A stretch of 64,000 nt of DNA from Bdellovibrionales bacterium (GTDB lineage Bacteria > Bdellovibrionota > Bdellovibrionia > Bdellovibrionales > UBA1609), in assembly GCA_016714165.1 (NCBI GenBank), contig JADJNU010000005.1, positions 1 to 64,000 on the forward strand. Direction: 5' to 3'. A model generated the notes under the pieces. That model made no database searches. It saw only the letters and a list, made by a program, of their open reading frames with translations, and was not told where the DNA came from. Every line of letters starts with the position of its first letter. The stretch's first letter is position 1. The translations under genes were made by a program, and so were the position numbers. Below are positions 27,361 to 37,300 of this stretch, piece after piece.

Positions 27361-28428
27361 ATGAGTATCCCACCGGTGAAGAGCTTGCCCTATTCTCGTT
27401 CTTGGCTCCTGGCTCTTGGCTCCTGGCTCCTGGCTCTGGCTCCTGGCTCCTGGCTCTTGGCTCTTGGCTCCTGGCTCTTGGCTCTTGGCTCCTGGCTCCT
27501 GGCTCCTGGCTCCTGGCTCCTGGCTCCTGGCTCCTGGCTCCTGGCTTCGGCTTTTTCTTTCACCATTCTCGTTGCTCTCGTCTATGCGCTTCTGAATTCA
27601 TCAGATCTTGGATTGGATTTATTATGGAATTTAATTATTCCTCTTGCTCCAATTATTTTCTTTCTTGCGCCCAGTTGGTGGGTTAATGTTTGTCCGTTGG
27701 CTATCGTGCAGTCAATTCCACGTCGGTTAAAGATTTCAAAAAATATTGATTTGTCTTACAGTCAAGTTGGCGTACTTCAATTTTGTTCCTGGGTTCTTCT
27801 CTACCTTCTCGTTCCTGCGCGTATTTTTATGTTTAATCACAATGCAGAAGTTGTTCTTTGGATTATTCCGGCATTGGCTATTGTGGCCTTTAGCAGCGGA
27901 GTTTTATTTTCTGGATTTGGAGGGTGGTGCTCCGGCTTGTGTCCGATCAGACCTGTAGAGATGCTCTATGGGCAATTCTCGATAGAGTCATCCCGCCCGG
28001 AGGCCTGTCGACCGTGCAATTTGTGCCAGAAATCCTGTTCCCGACTTTATGGTATTGACCACCATAACAAAGTAAAGAATCAAGTGCCCTTTGAGAACCA
28101 GATCTATTCCTTTCCAGGTTTTGTTTTGGGCTACTTTTTCAGTGAACGGACCGATGAGATTAGTTTAATTTACATGAAGTGCCTTGGCTTGGCTTTATTG
28201 AGTTGGATTTTCATTTATTTTGTCTTCAGAAGGAAAAGGAGCATTGAAATCTCTGCTGTGCTAGCTCTTCTGATTTACTACGGTTTTACAATTAAAAATG
28301 TAGCAAAAGTCTGGGAGCTTTCATCAACGGCCTCAAGCTTCATTTACGCGTCAATCCTAGTACTACTAACAATTGGGATATGGCGGGCACTCCGAGTAGA
28401 ATGGCCTCAAGGGAAGCTCTCTTCCTAG
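27361..28428 (+). CDS. Polytopic membrane protein with polyferredoxin-like cysteines
   Basis: The ATG at 27361 is more credible than an in-frame TTG at 27289. The N-terminal part is a 7-residue hydrophobic repeat (WLLALGS/WLLAPGS) encoded by a 7-bp minisatellite and probably spans the membrane. Further helices follow, then a cysteine-rich loop (GGWCSGLCPIRP and CRPCNLCQKSC) like the Fe-S region of NapH/CcoG-type electron-transfer membrane proteins, then several more helices. A role in membrane electron transfer is inferred. Changes in repeat number not divisible by three would shift the frame near the start. Confidence 0.7.
   Translation: MSIPPVKSLPYSRSWLLALGSWLLALAPGSWLLALGSWLLALGSWLLAPGSWLLAPGSWLLASAFSFTILVALVYALLNSSDLGLDLLWNLIIPLAPIIFFLAPSWWVNVCPLAIVQSIPRRLKISKNIDLSYSQVGVLQFCSWVLLYLLVPARIFMFNHNAEVVLWIIPALAIVAFSSGVLFSGFGGWCSGLCPIRPVEMLYGQFSIESSRPEACRPCNLCQKSCSRLYGIDHHNKVKNQVPFENQIYSFPGFVLGYFFSERTDEISLIYMKCLGLALLSWIFIYFVFRRKRSIEISAVLALLIYYGFTIKNVAKVWELSSTASSFIYASILVLLTIGIWRALRVEWPQGKLSS
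27404..27542 (+). repeat. 7-bp minisatellite GGCTCYT, 20 units
   Basis: Nineteen full units (GGCTCCT or GGCTCTT) and one 6-bp unit at 27432-27437, inside the start of the membrane-protein gene. Three units make 21 bp, giving a 7-residue peptide period. This is typical of slipped-strand phase-variable loci. Confidence 0.95.
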
Positions 28429-28663
28429 GAATTGGTCGAAGTTGAGAACCGCCTGTGACACCAATAATCAAATAGATATGAAAGAAGTTCCGCCGCTGTC
28501 AATATTTGAGACAGGCGTGTGGCAAAAGTTGTCGATTTAAATGGGATGCTTAAGGGGCAGCCCATATCCCGTCAATGCATTTGAATAACGACCAAACCGA
28601 TGGGTCTGGCTGGCACCGCGTTTGAATTATTCGATAGTAGATTTATTTTTTAAGGAGTTGGAC

Positions 28664-29449
28664 TTGAAAGAACATGAGGAAAATAGAAGAGAGCCTGGTG
28701 GGTTCGAATCTTGCCAGCACCGCATAGCTAATTGTGGACTTATAATTCCAGTCATTTTGCTTCTTTTGGCACTTTCGGTAGCGGAGCAAAGAGCGAGCGC
28801 CCAAGATCAATTTTCTGCAGTAGTTGTCAATTCTTGGTTCAAATTCTACGGGCCTCACGATTTTCGTAGAAGTCAATATCCGTACTTTTCATCTTCAAAT
28901 GGCTGTGGTCCGGATATTATGAGGGAAACTGTTATAGGGTCGGCGCTAAACAAGATGCTGAATGAAGTAACTTTGAACGTGGATGAAAGATCAATCAAGA
29001 TTAGTTTTGCGAATCTGTGCAATGCTCATGATCGCTGTTATATGACAATGGGAAAGACGAAGGCGGAATGTGACCGCAATCTCAATCAGGCAATGTATGA
29101 GCACTGCAATAAACTTGAAGTTGGCTTTCAACCCAACTGTTCTGGTATCCGTGAGGCTTATATGAGGTCGATTCGCAGTACCTTGGGTGATAGTTCTTTT
29201 AAGATTGCTCAGGAACAGCAGAAACGCTACGAATCGATCATAGCGGAGAATACTCCTGAATTGCGAGCCTATGCGCTAAAGACGTCTGAAATATCCGCAG
29301 TGAAGAGTGAAGGAGGAGGAGGGTATTTGGAAGTCGGCACGTCTTTCAAGGGGAGTTTTGGTTCCTATAGCAGTGTAAGTGGTGCCGTCCGTTCCCCCTC
29401 TCTAGACGATAGAAGGCCATTAACATTAAAGGGTCAGGGAGCCATATAG
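28664..29449 (+). CDS. Secreted phospholipase A2-like protein
   Basis: The TTG at 28664 is chosen because AAGGAG lies seven bases upstream. About 261 residues with a long basic N-terminus and a signal helix (LIIPVILLLLALSVA). The mature part has a Gly-Cys-Gly segment (NGCGPD) and then CNAHDRCY at residues ~119-126, the His-Asp active-site motif of phospholipase A2, with KAECDRNL and further cysteines that could form the disulfides. Expected activity is release of a fatty acid from membrane phospholipid outside the cytoplasm, needing calcium. First gene of a likely four-gene operon with a lipoprotein and two outer-membrane proteins. Confidence 0.75.
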   Translation: MKEHEENRREPGGFESCQHRIANCGLIIPVILLLLALSVAEQRASAQDQFSAVVVNSWFKFYGPHDFRRSQYPYFSSSNGCGPDIMRETVIGSALNKMLNEVTLNVDERSIKISFANLCNAHDRCYMTMGKTKAECDRNLNQAMYEHCNKLEVGFQPNCSGIREAYMRSIRSTLGDSSFKIAQEQQKRYESIIAENTPELRAYALKTSEISAVKSEGGGGYLEVGTSFKGSFGSYSSVSGAVRSPSLDDRRPLTLKGQGAI

Positions 29450-29569
29450 CCAATTTGGGCCCGCTGTTGTTTTCATTGTCCTGCTCTATCAATCTACCAA
29501 GTGGTGTTGTGGGTTGGAATGGTTCTTGCTGACAAGGAGGGAATTCAGAGAATTCCTGGAGTAATTTTT

Positions 29570-30877
29570 GTGAATCTCTATCACATCCCTTCTTTTGTTG
29601 CCTTCTCAATCACAATCACCCTTTGTTCTTCCTGTGGAGACAACCCGGAAAAAATGGTCCCTGGAATCAGTGTACGTTCGCAATTTTTGGCATCAAATCA
29701 TGGAAAATATACATCAGTCTCTGGGGATTTTCTATCTGTCGCCAGTGATGGTTCAGTGGTTCAAGGAAAAGTCGTTTCTCATGATCTGATGCTTTCCGAA
29801 GTAAACCAAAATGAAATCAAAGTTCAGCCAGATCAAGGACCTTCTCGCACGATTACTGTGACCTCAGAGCAAGTAAAGCGGGCAAAATCGATGGAGAAGC
29901 GCCCTCTAAACGATAGAAATCCGCAGCGAGTGTCGTTTACCTGCTTTTACGGGCAACGAGGCTTGCTAAAGGATGTGATGATTGTACCCATTCGCAAAAA
30001 GGGTCTCAGATACGTTTGGGAATTGGAGCGCTTTATGGCGGAGCAGGTCAAATATGTGGCTACTTTCGCCTTAGATGGCCAGAATTTTACTGAAGTTAAA
30101 AAGGAGTCGGTCGATGGAAATCTTGCTGAAGTACTTTCTTCTCAGGACCTTCTTTCATTGATGAATGAGGTCTGCAGCAGTAACGCTCCAAATTATTTCG
30201 ATATTAAAGGTTCTTTGGGACTGATTAGTTATGATGAGAGCAAGCTTGAAATCTACCCTGGCAATACTTACTCGAATCAGCACTTGGACTCGATTCATCG
30301 GATCGATCAGCGCTTCCTTTTCAAGGATGGAATTGGCGAGGTCGACGTTGGGGATCGCTTTTGGGTCTTAGCAGATGGACTTTTTCTGAAAGCAGATCAT
30401 ACCTACAGTCGCCAAGCCAATAAATACGTTGGATGGGAAATCAAAAGTCCCAGAGAGGAACTGAATTTCTCATCGAAAGACCATCGTTTAGTGTGGAAAA
30501 AAGAACCAGACCCGTCGTCTGGTGAATGTGGATTTGAGATAGGCCTGGATATCACGGGATGCCATATCCGGCCCTCATCAAAGCGATCACCAGGATTTTT
30601 TGATGCCAGCTTTCGGGTCCTCAGCGCCAATGTGAATTCAGTCCCTGGAGCTAACAATGGCAATCATTGTGAAACGGAAGGGATTCTGGAAAATTTGAAG
30701 AAAAATGAAAATGGGAATGACAAAATCAGATTGTTTCTAAAAGTCAATGAAGACACCGGAAACGGTATTTCAATTGAATTGCGAGAGGGATCTAGAAACA
30801 TTCTCTCCATTGACCAAGCGCTGCCTTGGTCGGACAAAGAAAATCGCTTGAAGCCACGTTTCGGCGGCGGAGATTGA
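29570..30877 (+). CDS. Predicted lipoprotein of unknown function
   Basis: The frame is open from 29501. The GTG at 29570 is preferred because GGAG lies eight bases upstream and it begins a short signal region ending LCSSC (lipobox-like, Cys near residue 22). The mature protein of ~410 residues is beta-rich with scattered cysteines and no family I recognise. The stop at 30875-30877 is two bases before the next start, so translation is probably coupled with the outer-membrane gene that follows. Confidence 0.65.
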   Translation: MNLYHIPSFVAFSITITLCSSCGDNPEKMVPGISVRSQFLASNHGKYTSVSGDFLSVASDGSVVQGKVVSHDLMLSEVNQNEIKVQPDQGPSRTITVTSEQVKRAKSMEKRPLNDRNPQRVSFTCFYGQRGLLKDVMIVPIRKKGLRYVWELERFMAEQVKYVATFALDGQNFTEVKKESVDGNLAEVLSSQDLLSLMNEVCSSNAPNYFDIKGSLGLISYDESKLEIYPGNTYSNQHLDSIHRIDQRFLFKDGIGEVDVGDRFWVLADGLFLKADHTYSRQANKYVGWEIKSPREELNFSSKDHRLVWKKEPDPSSGECGFEIGLDITGCHIRPSSKRSPGFFDASFRVLSANVNSVPGANNGNHCETEGILENLKKNENGNDKIRLFLKVNEDTGNGISIELREGSRNILSIDQALPWSDKENRLKPRFGGGD

Positions 30878-30879
30878 TC

Positions 30880-32493
30880 ATGAGGATGAAGGGCCAAGGA
30901 TCTTCTGTCGCTTATTTATTGGTTTGTTTTCTCGTTGTGCTTTTAACGAATGCCGCTTCGGCTCTAGAGGTATATTCAGTTTTGACGAAAGACTGCGAAC
31001 TAACTGAAGGTTTGATCATTGGGATGGACTCTTCCAGAATTGAGGTTCTCACTCTTAAGGGTCAGTACAAGTCTGTCTTACAGGATGATTTAAGGTATTT
31101 GGCTATTTATAATACCATTGATAACCCCATTGAAAAGCTGAACAGTCATCCGCGTCTTGCGCGAGCACTACTAGAAGTGTATGTCGATGATCAAAAAAGT
31201 CCGCTGTTTATTGGATGGCCAGTCAAGTTCGTAGAAAATCTTGTTATCTTTTTTGATCTTCAAGGTAAAAGTCACGTCTTTGAGTTGTATAAGATCCGCA
31301 AACTTCGTCCTTATCTCGAAGAATCAATCAGGTCAGATAGACTCGAATTTCAGCCAGTTTCTCTGAGTTACAAGTCATGGGTCACACAATGCCAGATGCC
31401 GGAACCCAAAAGTGGGGAATTTGTTCGTCCAACGAGAGTGATTGGTGATCAAATTCAGATCAGTGAATTCCTGTCTCAGATGGACGAGGGGTTTGAAAAT
31501 GTTAAAAGCTTCCAAGAGAGAACCTACGTTTACTCTCGTCCCTTTTTGTTTGATCGCCAGACGAAGCTTGGATTTCTCGTGTTTGACAAGGACAATTACA
31601 TACTTTCGCCCTCAGCCCCGTTTCCCTTGTATTTTCAGTGGACCAAGGGGAGAGAATTTCGTTTTCAGAGTTTTAATCAAATTGGCTCTGTTCCAATTGA
31701 GTACTTGCCCACCGTTGAACCTTTGACAGTTTTTCGCTCAGATCTCAAATCCCATGTTTTTCACGCTAGCTTTGTTGGGAATCTTGAGGCCCTTTCTGCT
31801 GGTACCGAATACTTTACTCCGATCATGACGGGAAGAGGTGGTGCCGGAAGCCAATCCCGTCGGCCATTTGATTCAAGTAAGCCTGGATTTAAGGCTCATT
31901 CTGCAGCTTCGATTAACTATATGGCTTTAATGGGTGGAGACTGGGGGCCCTGGTCTGTGTCTGCAGGTACCTATTTTCCAAATTTTATGGTTCAAGCTGG
32001 TGATAATTTTCGCGAAATATTAGCTTCCAAATTGGCCCCATTATTTCGCCTCATGTACACCCGAAAGAATTTTCGTTTGAGAGGAATTCTGGGCTTTACT
32101 AAGCTAGATCAGGACAACGAAGTCCAAGACTCCCAAATCAGTCGTGATGGTGAACTCAGCGTCGTTGGATATTTGAATCAATTTTCATTTTCCTCTCATT
32201 ATTTGCGGACTGGAATTGACTATCGCTTCAATCCAGAGATTGAGGTGGCGCTTGATCAGCTTTGGCTAACTGCCTCTTACAAAGAGACCTCAAGCACCTC
32301 CGAACAAAATATTTTTGATTTTTCTCATTTAGTAACTCAGGCATCGATTCGTCATAGTTTTGGTGAGTATGTGGCACTGAGAGTTTATCTTCATTTATTT
32401 CATGTCGAGCAGGACTATCGATTTTTTGGGCGCAGCGAAAGTGAAAAGAGCGATCAACTAGCTTATGGGGGAACATTTGAATTCATTTTCTAA
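30880..32493 (+). CDS. Outer-membrane barrel-like protein 1
   Basis: The ATG at 30880 (GGAG upstream) is preferred to an in-frame start at 30826 that overlaps the previous gene. 537 residues: a signal peptide (VCFLVVLLTNAASA), an N-terminal ~130-residue domain, and a C-terminal half with alternating aromatic/polar strands ending in Phe (GGTFEFIF), as expected for an outer-membrane beta-barrel. The N-terminal domain resembles that of the next protein (TLKGQYKSVLQDDL... GWPVKF against SLDGEMKRIPKHEI... GWPIGF), so the two are paralogues. Confidence 0.65.
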   Translation: MRMKGQGSSVAYLLVCFLVVLLTNAASALEVYSVLTKDCELTEGLIIGMDSSRIEVLTLKGQYKSVLQDDLRYLAIYNTIDNPIEKLNSHPRLARALLEVYVDDQKSPLFIGWPVKFVENLVIFFDLQGKSHVFELYKIRKLRPYLEESIRSDRLEFQPVSLSYKSWVTQCQMPEPKSGEFVRPTRVIGDQIQISEFLSQMDEGFENVKSFQERTYVYSRPFLFDRQTKLGFLVFDKDNYILSPSAPFPLYFQWTKGREFRFQSFNQIGSVPIEYLPTVEPLTVFRSDLKSHVFHASFVGNLEALSAGTEYFTPIMTGRGGAGSQSRRPFDSSKPGFKAHSAASINYMALMGGDWGPWSVSAGTYFPNFMVQAGDNFREILASKLAPLFRLMYTRKNFRLRGILGFTKLDQDNEVQDSQISRDGELSVVGYLNQFSFSSHYLRTGIDYRFNPEIEVALDQLWLTASYKETSSTSEQNIFDFSHLVTQASIRHSFGEYVALRVYLHLFHVEQDYRFFGRSESEKSDQLAYGGTFEFIF

Positions 32494-34021
32494 GTCAAAG
32501 AAGAGGTTCTTCGTTAGATTATTGATTATTTCTTTTCGTGTGATGAGTCTCCATGTGATTGCATTTTCGTTCCTGCCGATAGCTCAGGCGATCAATATTA
32601 ATTCGATCTATACGGCTGCGTGCCGTCGTGATGTGGGTCTCATCATACAGGTCGATGATCATGTTATCCAGTTTCTGAGCCTGGACGGAGAGATGAAGAG
32701 AATTCCGAAACATGAAATAATTTATCTTGCCTATTATCCAAGCGATCTTCTTCCTATGAAGGAATTTAGAAATCCTGAATCCACCGATTTTTATCGTATT
32801 ACCACCTCGACTCCGAACGGAAAGCTGATCCCTCTTGTGAATGGTTGGCCGATCGGATTTACTGATGACAAAATTGCATTTTTGAGCGTTGATGGGAAGG
32901 AGTCTGTCGTTGGTCGTCGCAGTATATTCCAAGTCTCACGTGAAAGAATAAATTCAGCTCAAAGATTTTCTTATCCTCGCGATTTTAAGATATTTCAATT
33001 TGTGCATCCGCATCAATTTCGGGACTGCCCTAGTGATCGATTTGGAGGGGGAAAAACTCAAGTGTTCCCTCAGCAGATTTTGAGTCAACCAGTTATGATT
33101 AAGAGAGAGTTGGATCATTTTCAAACTGAGGCAGTTCGCCTTAATCGATATTATCGAGAACAGAATTTTTATTCTGTTCCTGAAATTCATGGAAATCTTA
33201 CTTCGCTGGGATTGTGGCATACCTTTGGGTATCGCCATGGTGGATCCTCTAGACGAGTCAGTAATTTTACACCGGTTCTAACGGATTCCTATTCTTCTGA
33301 TATTTTTGATTACCAGCATACGTTTGTGGCAGGAAGTGCCCCTCTGATGACTTCCTTTCAAGAGGAACCGCAGGTGCATTCGCTCTACGCCTTCAAGGCA
33401 TCATATTTTCATTTCTCAGCTATGGCAGATCCGAATCTAATTCTGGTTGGACGTAATTACAAATGGCAGCTCAATGACTTTGAGTCTCCGGACGATAAGT
33501 GGAATAGTGTAACACAAATTGAAACAGGTTTTGATTTTGGCAATTGGTCGTTGATGTTCTTTCTTGCGGATGGCTATCAAGTTGGCGTTTATAATGGCGT
33601 TGATATCTCCAGTGAAAATTATCCAATTAATCGAGTGGGGATTCAATATCGAACTCATCGATTCGGATTTGAATTGAGTGGTGGAAATGGTTCAAATGTT
33701 GATGATCGAGGAGGAGGCTTAGTTTACAAAACTCAATTAAGCGGATTGCGAGTTAACTTGTCTGCTTATAAACTTCTAAAAATGGATTGGGCTCTGAGTT
33801 TTATCCGGAGAGGTATTGACTATCAGTCTGAGCAATTTTTTTATGTTGCCGACGATCAAACTTTGGCGCTTTATGGATCATATCCGCTTTCGGCCCGCTA
33901 CCGAGTTGGTGGTTTCGTTTCAATAGAGGGTCACAACAATAAATTCACGCAAGATAATAACTGGTATTCTGATTCAAACTCTTACATAAAGTTGGGAACA
34001 CAATTCTCGCTTAACTTTTGA
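32465..34021 (+). CDS. Outer-membrane barrel-like protein 2, paralogue of the previous gene
   Basis: 518 residues, starting inside the end of the previous gene (29-bp overlap). A basic N-terminus and signal helix (VIAFSFLPIAQA) come first, then the shared N-terminal domain and a barrel-like C-terminus ending in Phe (GTQFSLNF). With the phospholipase-like protein and the lipoprotein this forms a cell-envelope operon. Function is unknown; transport or display of the phospholipase-like protein is possible but unproven. Confidence 0.65.
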   Translation: MGEHLNSFSKSKKRFFVRLLIISFRVMSLHVIAFSFLPIAQAININSIYTAACRRDVGLIIQVDDHVIQFLSLDGEMKRIPKHEIIYLAYYPSDLLPMKEFRNPESTDFYRITTSTPNGKLIPLVNGWPIGFTDDKIAFLSVDGKESVVGRRSIFQVSRERINSAQRFSYPRDFKIFQFVHPHQFRDCPSDRFGGGKTQVFPQQILSQPVMIKRELDHFQTEAVRLNRYYREQNFYSVPEIHGNLTSLGLWHTFGYRHGGSSRRVSNFTPVLTDSYSSDIFDYQHTFVAGSAPLMTSFQEEPQVHSLYAFKASYFHFSAMADPNLILVGRNYKWQLNDFESPDDKWNSVTQIETGFDFGNWSLMFFLADGYQVGVYNGVDISSENYPINRVGIQYRTHRFGFELSGGNGSNVDDRGGGLVYKTQLSGLRVNLSAYKLLKMDWALSFIRRGIDYQSEQFFYVADDQTLALYGSYPLSARYRVGGFVSIEGHNNKFTQDNNWYSDSNSYIKLGTQFSLNF

Positions 34022-34222
34022 ACCTCGCAGCAGAGCCAAGAGGCTTTTCAAAAATTGGCCGATTTTTATAAAGCAACTGAAGGAATGACTGACGAAGAAA
34101 GAAAGGAATTCTTTGACAACATTGTTAATGAGGCACTGCTGCATGGTCAACCACCGCTACCAAAGCCACTAGCTATAGGTAGTAAGGTATTTAAATCTCT
34201 GGAAATTTGCCATAAGGACTAA
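34022..34222 (+). pseudogene. C-terminal gene remnant
   Basis: Immediately after the previous stop and in the same frame, 66 codons read as a helical, protein-like peptide (QEAFQKLADFYKATEGM ... KVFKSLEICHKD). No good start is present; the internal ATG at 34085 lacks a spaced ribosome-binding site. It may be the tail of a gene lost by deletion, or a readthrough extension. Confidence 0.35.
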
Positions 34223-34345
34223 TTTTGATGGTTGTTTTGATGAGGGATATAATTATCTATCTGTGGCTGAATCATAAATACTTAGGCAGTTCCTCGTGTT
34301 TTATTTCTTATGGCATAATTATTTTTGGGTAAAAAGGTTATGGAT

Positions 34346-37300
34346 TTACGGAGTGATTTTAAAGGCTCCAAAATCATATTGGCCGTCCCGGTTCGTTCTA
34401 AATCCAACAACCACACTGTTGTCGCTAAGCTGGATTGCCTCCACTCCAACGTCATCGGTTCCACCTAAGTTGATGATTAATATTCCCGTTCCGTTAAACG
34501 AAGTGTCTACAAGGCCAGACGAGGTGAGTTTGGCGACGGCGATATCGCGGTAGTTTCCGCCAAATTCAATTGTTCCGACAAGAAGGAATGAGCCGTCGTT
34601 TAAGCGGAGCATTCGACTGCTGTCACAATTGCTGGGGAATCCAGGCAAATCAATCACTGTGTATCCGGAAGTGGCGCCAAAAGTAAGGTCCACAGAGCCG
34701 TCTGTGTTGTAACGAGACAAGGCAAAACTGGCATCTTGGACACCGAAGGTGACGATCTTTGCATCGCCTTGGATGAAAAGATCGCTCAAATATTCGCGAC
34801 CACTGCGGTTGACCGTGATGGTTCCTGAACTATTAAAGCCGTTATCTAAAGTGCCTGTGGACGTGTATCGAGCGATGATTCCCGCATTGTCTGCTTTGGT
34901 CCCTACGGTGACAATCATTCCATCGGCTTGGACGGCCACTGCTATGCCCTCGTCATAATTGCTTCCGAAGCTTGTCGTCACAATGCCGGTTCCATTGAAG
35001 GAGGTATCGAGTGCGCCACTTGTCGTCAATCGAACCACTCGCAAGTCAAGGTTGCTTCCACCACTGTAGCCAGTCAGAATTGTTTTTCCGTCCGGTTGTA
35101 CGGTCAATCCATTGGCAGTTTGAGAATTGGATTGACTCAAAGTGAGGGAACCAATCCCATTAAATGTGATGTCAAAGAGCCCAGTCGCGGTCCAGCGACC
35201 TGAGGACATTTCTGAACTGCTTCCCCAACCGGATCCAGCGGCGGACAATGTTCCGTCCGTATTCAGAAAGAAAGCTTCCATCCTGTCTAAATTATCCCCG
35301 CCAGAGTTGGAGACATCAAAAAGATCTTTCCCACCATGAGCGAATGTCGAATCAAGTACGCCGCTGGAGTCAGTTTGGGTAAATGAATAGTTCCAGCCGT
35401 AATCGCCCTGAACAGACAATCCAAATATAAGTTTGTCAGTTCCGGGTCTTACCTTTAAGCCAGCAAGTTCTTCATGATCTTTTCCCATATTTGAATAAGC
35501 TTTGACTCCGTAGGTACCGAAGAGGTTTGAAGGAGTCCCATCAGAATTATACATTCCAATGAGAGAGGAATGGTTCTTGATGTGCCATCCGCCTCCAACG
35601 ACGATAATTTCTCCAGTGCTGAGAATCCCCCCGCTTTCGCCGTAGGCATTCAAGGGGGATGCCCAAAGCTCATTTACTCCATTGTGTCCAAAACCAGAAT
35701 CGAGTACTCCGTTAATTGAAAATTGGGCGACAAGAAGCGAATTATTTCCCACGGCAGCAATCTTTCCTCCCGGGCGGATAAAGGCTTTTCTATAGGTCTC
35801 TGAGACGCATTCTTGGGAGAATCCACCCGTACCAAAACTTGAATCCAAGACTCCGGTCTCTTGAAATCGCATCAGAAGACCGCAATTATCCATAGAGCCT
35901 GCGGCCAGCATTTTCCCATCGGCCAGAACTTTAAGGTCATGAAGGGTGTCATTATTTGAAGACGGATCAAGAACGGTGATTCCAGAAGTCCCAAACCCCG
36001 AATCCAATACCCCCGCACTGGATATCTTCGCGATATAGAGCTGAGCTGAATTGGCATTATCGCCCGCCACGACGAGGGAATTAAGTGTTCCCTCCGCGAT
36101 AGTTAAGGATCTCGTGTTTTGTCCCAAAATATCAAACGAAATATATCCTGTTGTATTGAAGAGGGGATCATATCTTCCATTTTGATCAAGGCGAATAACA
36201 ACAGTCTGGTCGACGCCGCCATTATTGATTGATCCGCTGACACCAATTTTTCCGTTTGACATGACAACGGCTGCATTGAGATCGGTATCGTTTGCGCCAA
36301 TTTGCACGGTAATAAAGCCGCCATTTCCAAAACTGCTATCGAGAGTTCCATTGGCATTGTATCTCGCAACATACCCTAAGCCTTGATCTGTGCTATGTCC
36401 TGCTTGGATAATTTTTCCGTCCACTTGTATGGCCAGTTTTGCTCCATATGAGACTCCGGCCCCAGGTAATAGGAGATGCCTATAGCCCTTCCCTTCGCCC
36501 CCAAATGTCGTATCCCAACTGCCATCAGAATTAAGTCGACCCAAGAGAGGTTTCGGATGGTGTCCAAAGTAAATCCATCCGCTAACAAGGATCTGATCGT
36601 TGGGAAGAACGAGGGCATCGCTAAAGCCGGAGTTTCCAAAATTGCTCTCAAATATCTTGAAACCATTAATTCCGAAGCCAGTTATCAAAGGTGTGGGAGT
36701 GGTTCTGACAATTTCACCTGAACAGGTTGGAGTACCCGCATTATTTGATTTATCATATGGCGTGATATTTAGGGAATTAGATCCGGCTTGCAGATTGTAC
36801 CACCCATTGGCTTCCGTTTGCATTACCGAGAAAGTTGGGCTTCCTGAGCAATCAGAACTAGTGAATTGTTCGACTTTGTAGTCGCGAATTCCAGATTCGG
36901 TGTCAATTCCCTGTCCGGACCAGAAAAGAAAAATTTCGCCTGTTGAGAGGCCGTTCGATACATCGGGAACCTGTACCCATGAGATCGGACCTGGGCCAGA
37001 ATTATCCGGAGAGTAATCCGTTACCGCAGACACTGTTACGCCGCTCGACACATTGGGAACATTGTTGCCATTGATTGCACAGATGCGAAACGAATACTGA
37101 GTAGCTGGGGTGAGCCCCGTAACTGCATGAGTCAGACTGTTGATTGCGGTTTCGTCGATGGTGCTTCCCAATGAACAACTGGCCGGAGCTGTGGCACCCG
37201 ATTGATAGGAAATGCGATAGTCCAGACTGGTTCCGCCCCCAGAAATCCATGAGAGAGCGATAGCTGTGGAAGAGGTAGTTGTTGCTAATGGGGAAGTGGG

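Noticed and set aside
28688..28725. tRNA-like 3' end (GGTTCGAATC followed by a GCACC-type acceptor)
   Set aside because: No D-arm or anticodon arm can be built upstream and the segment lies inside the phospholipase gene's start region; at most an old tRNA-derived scar.
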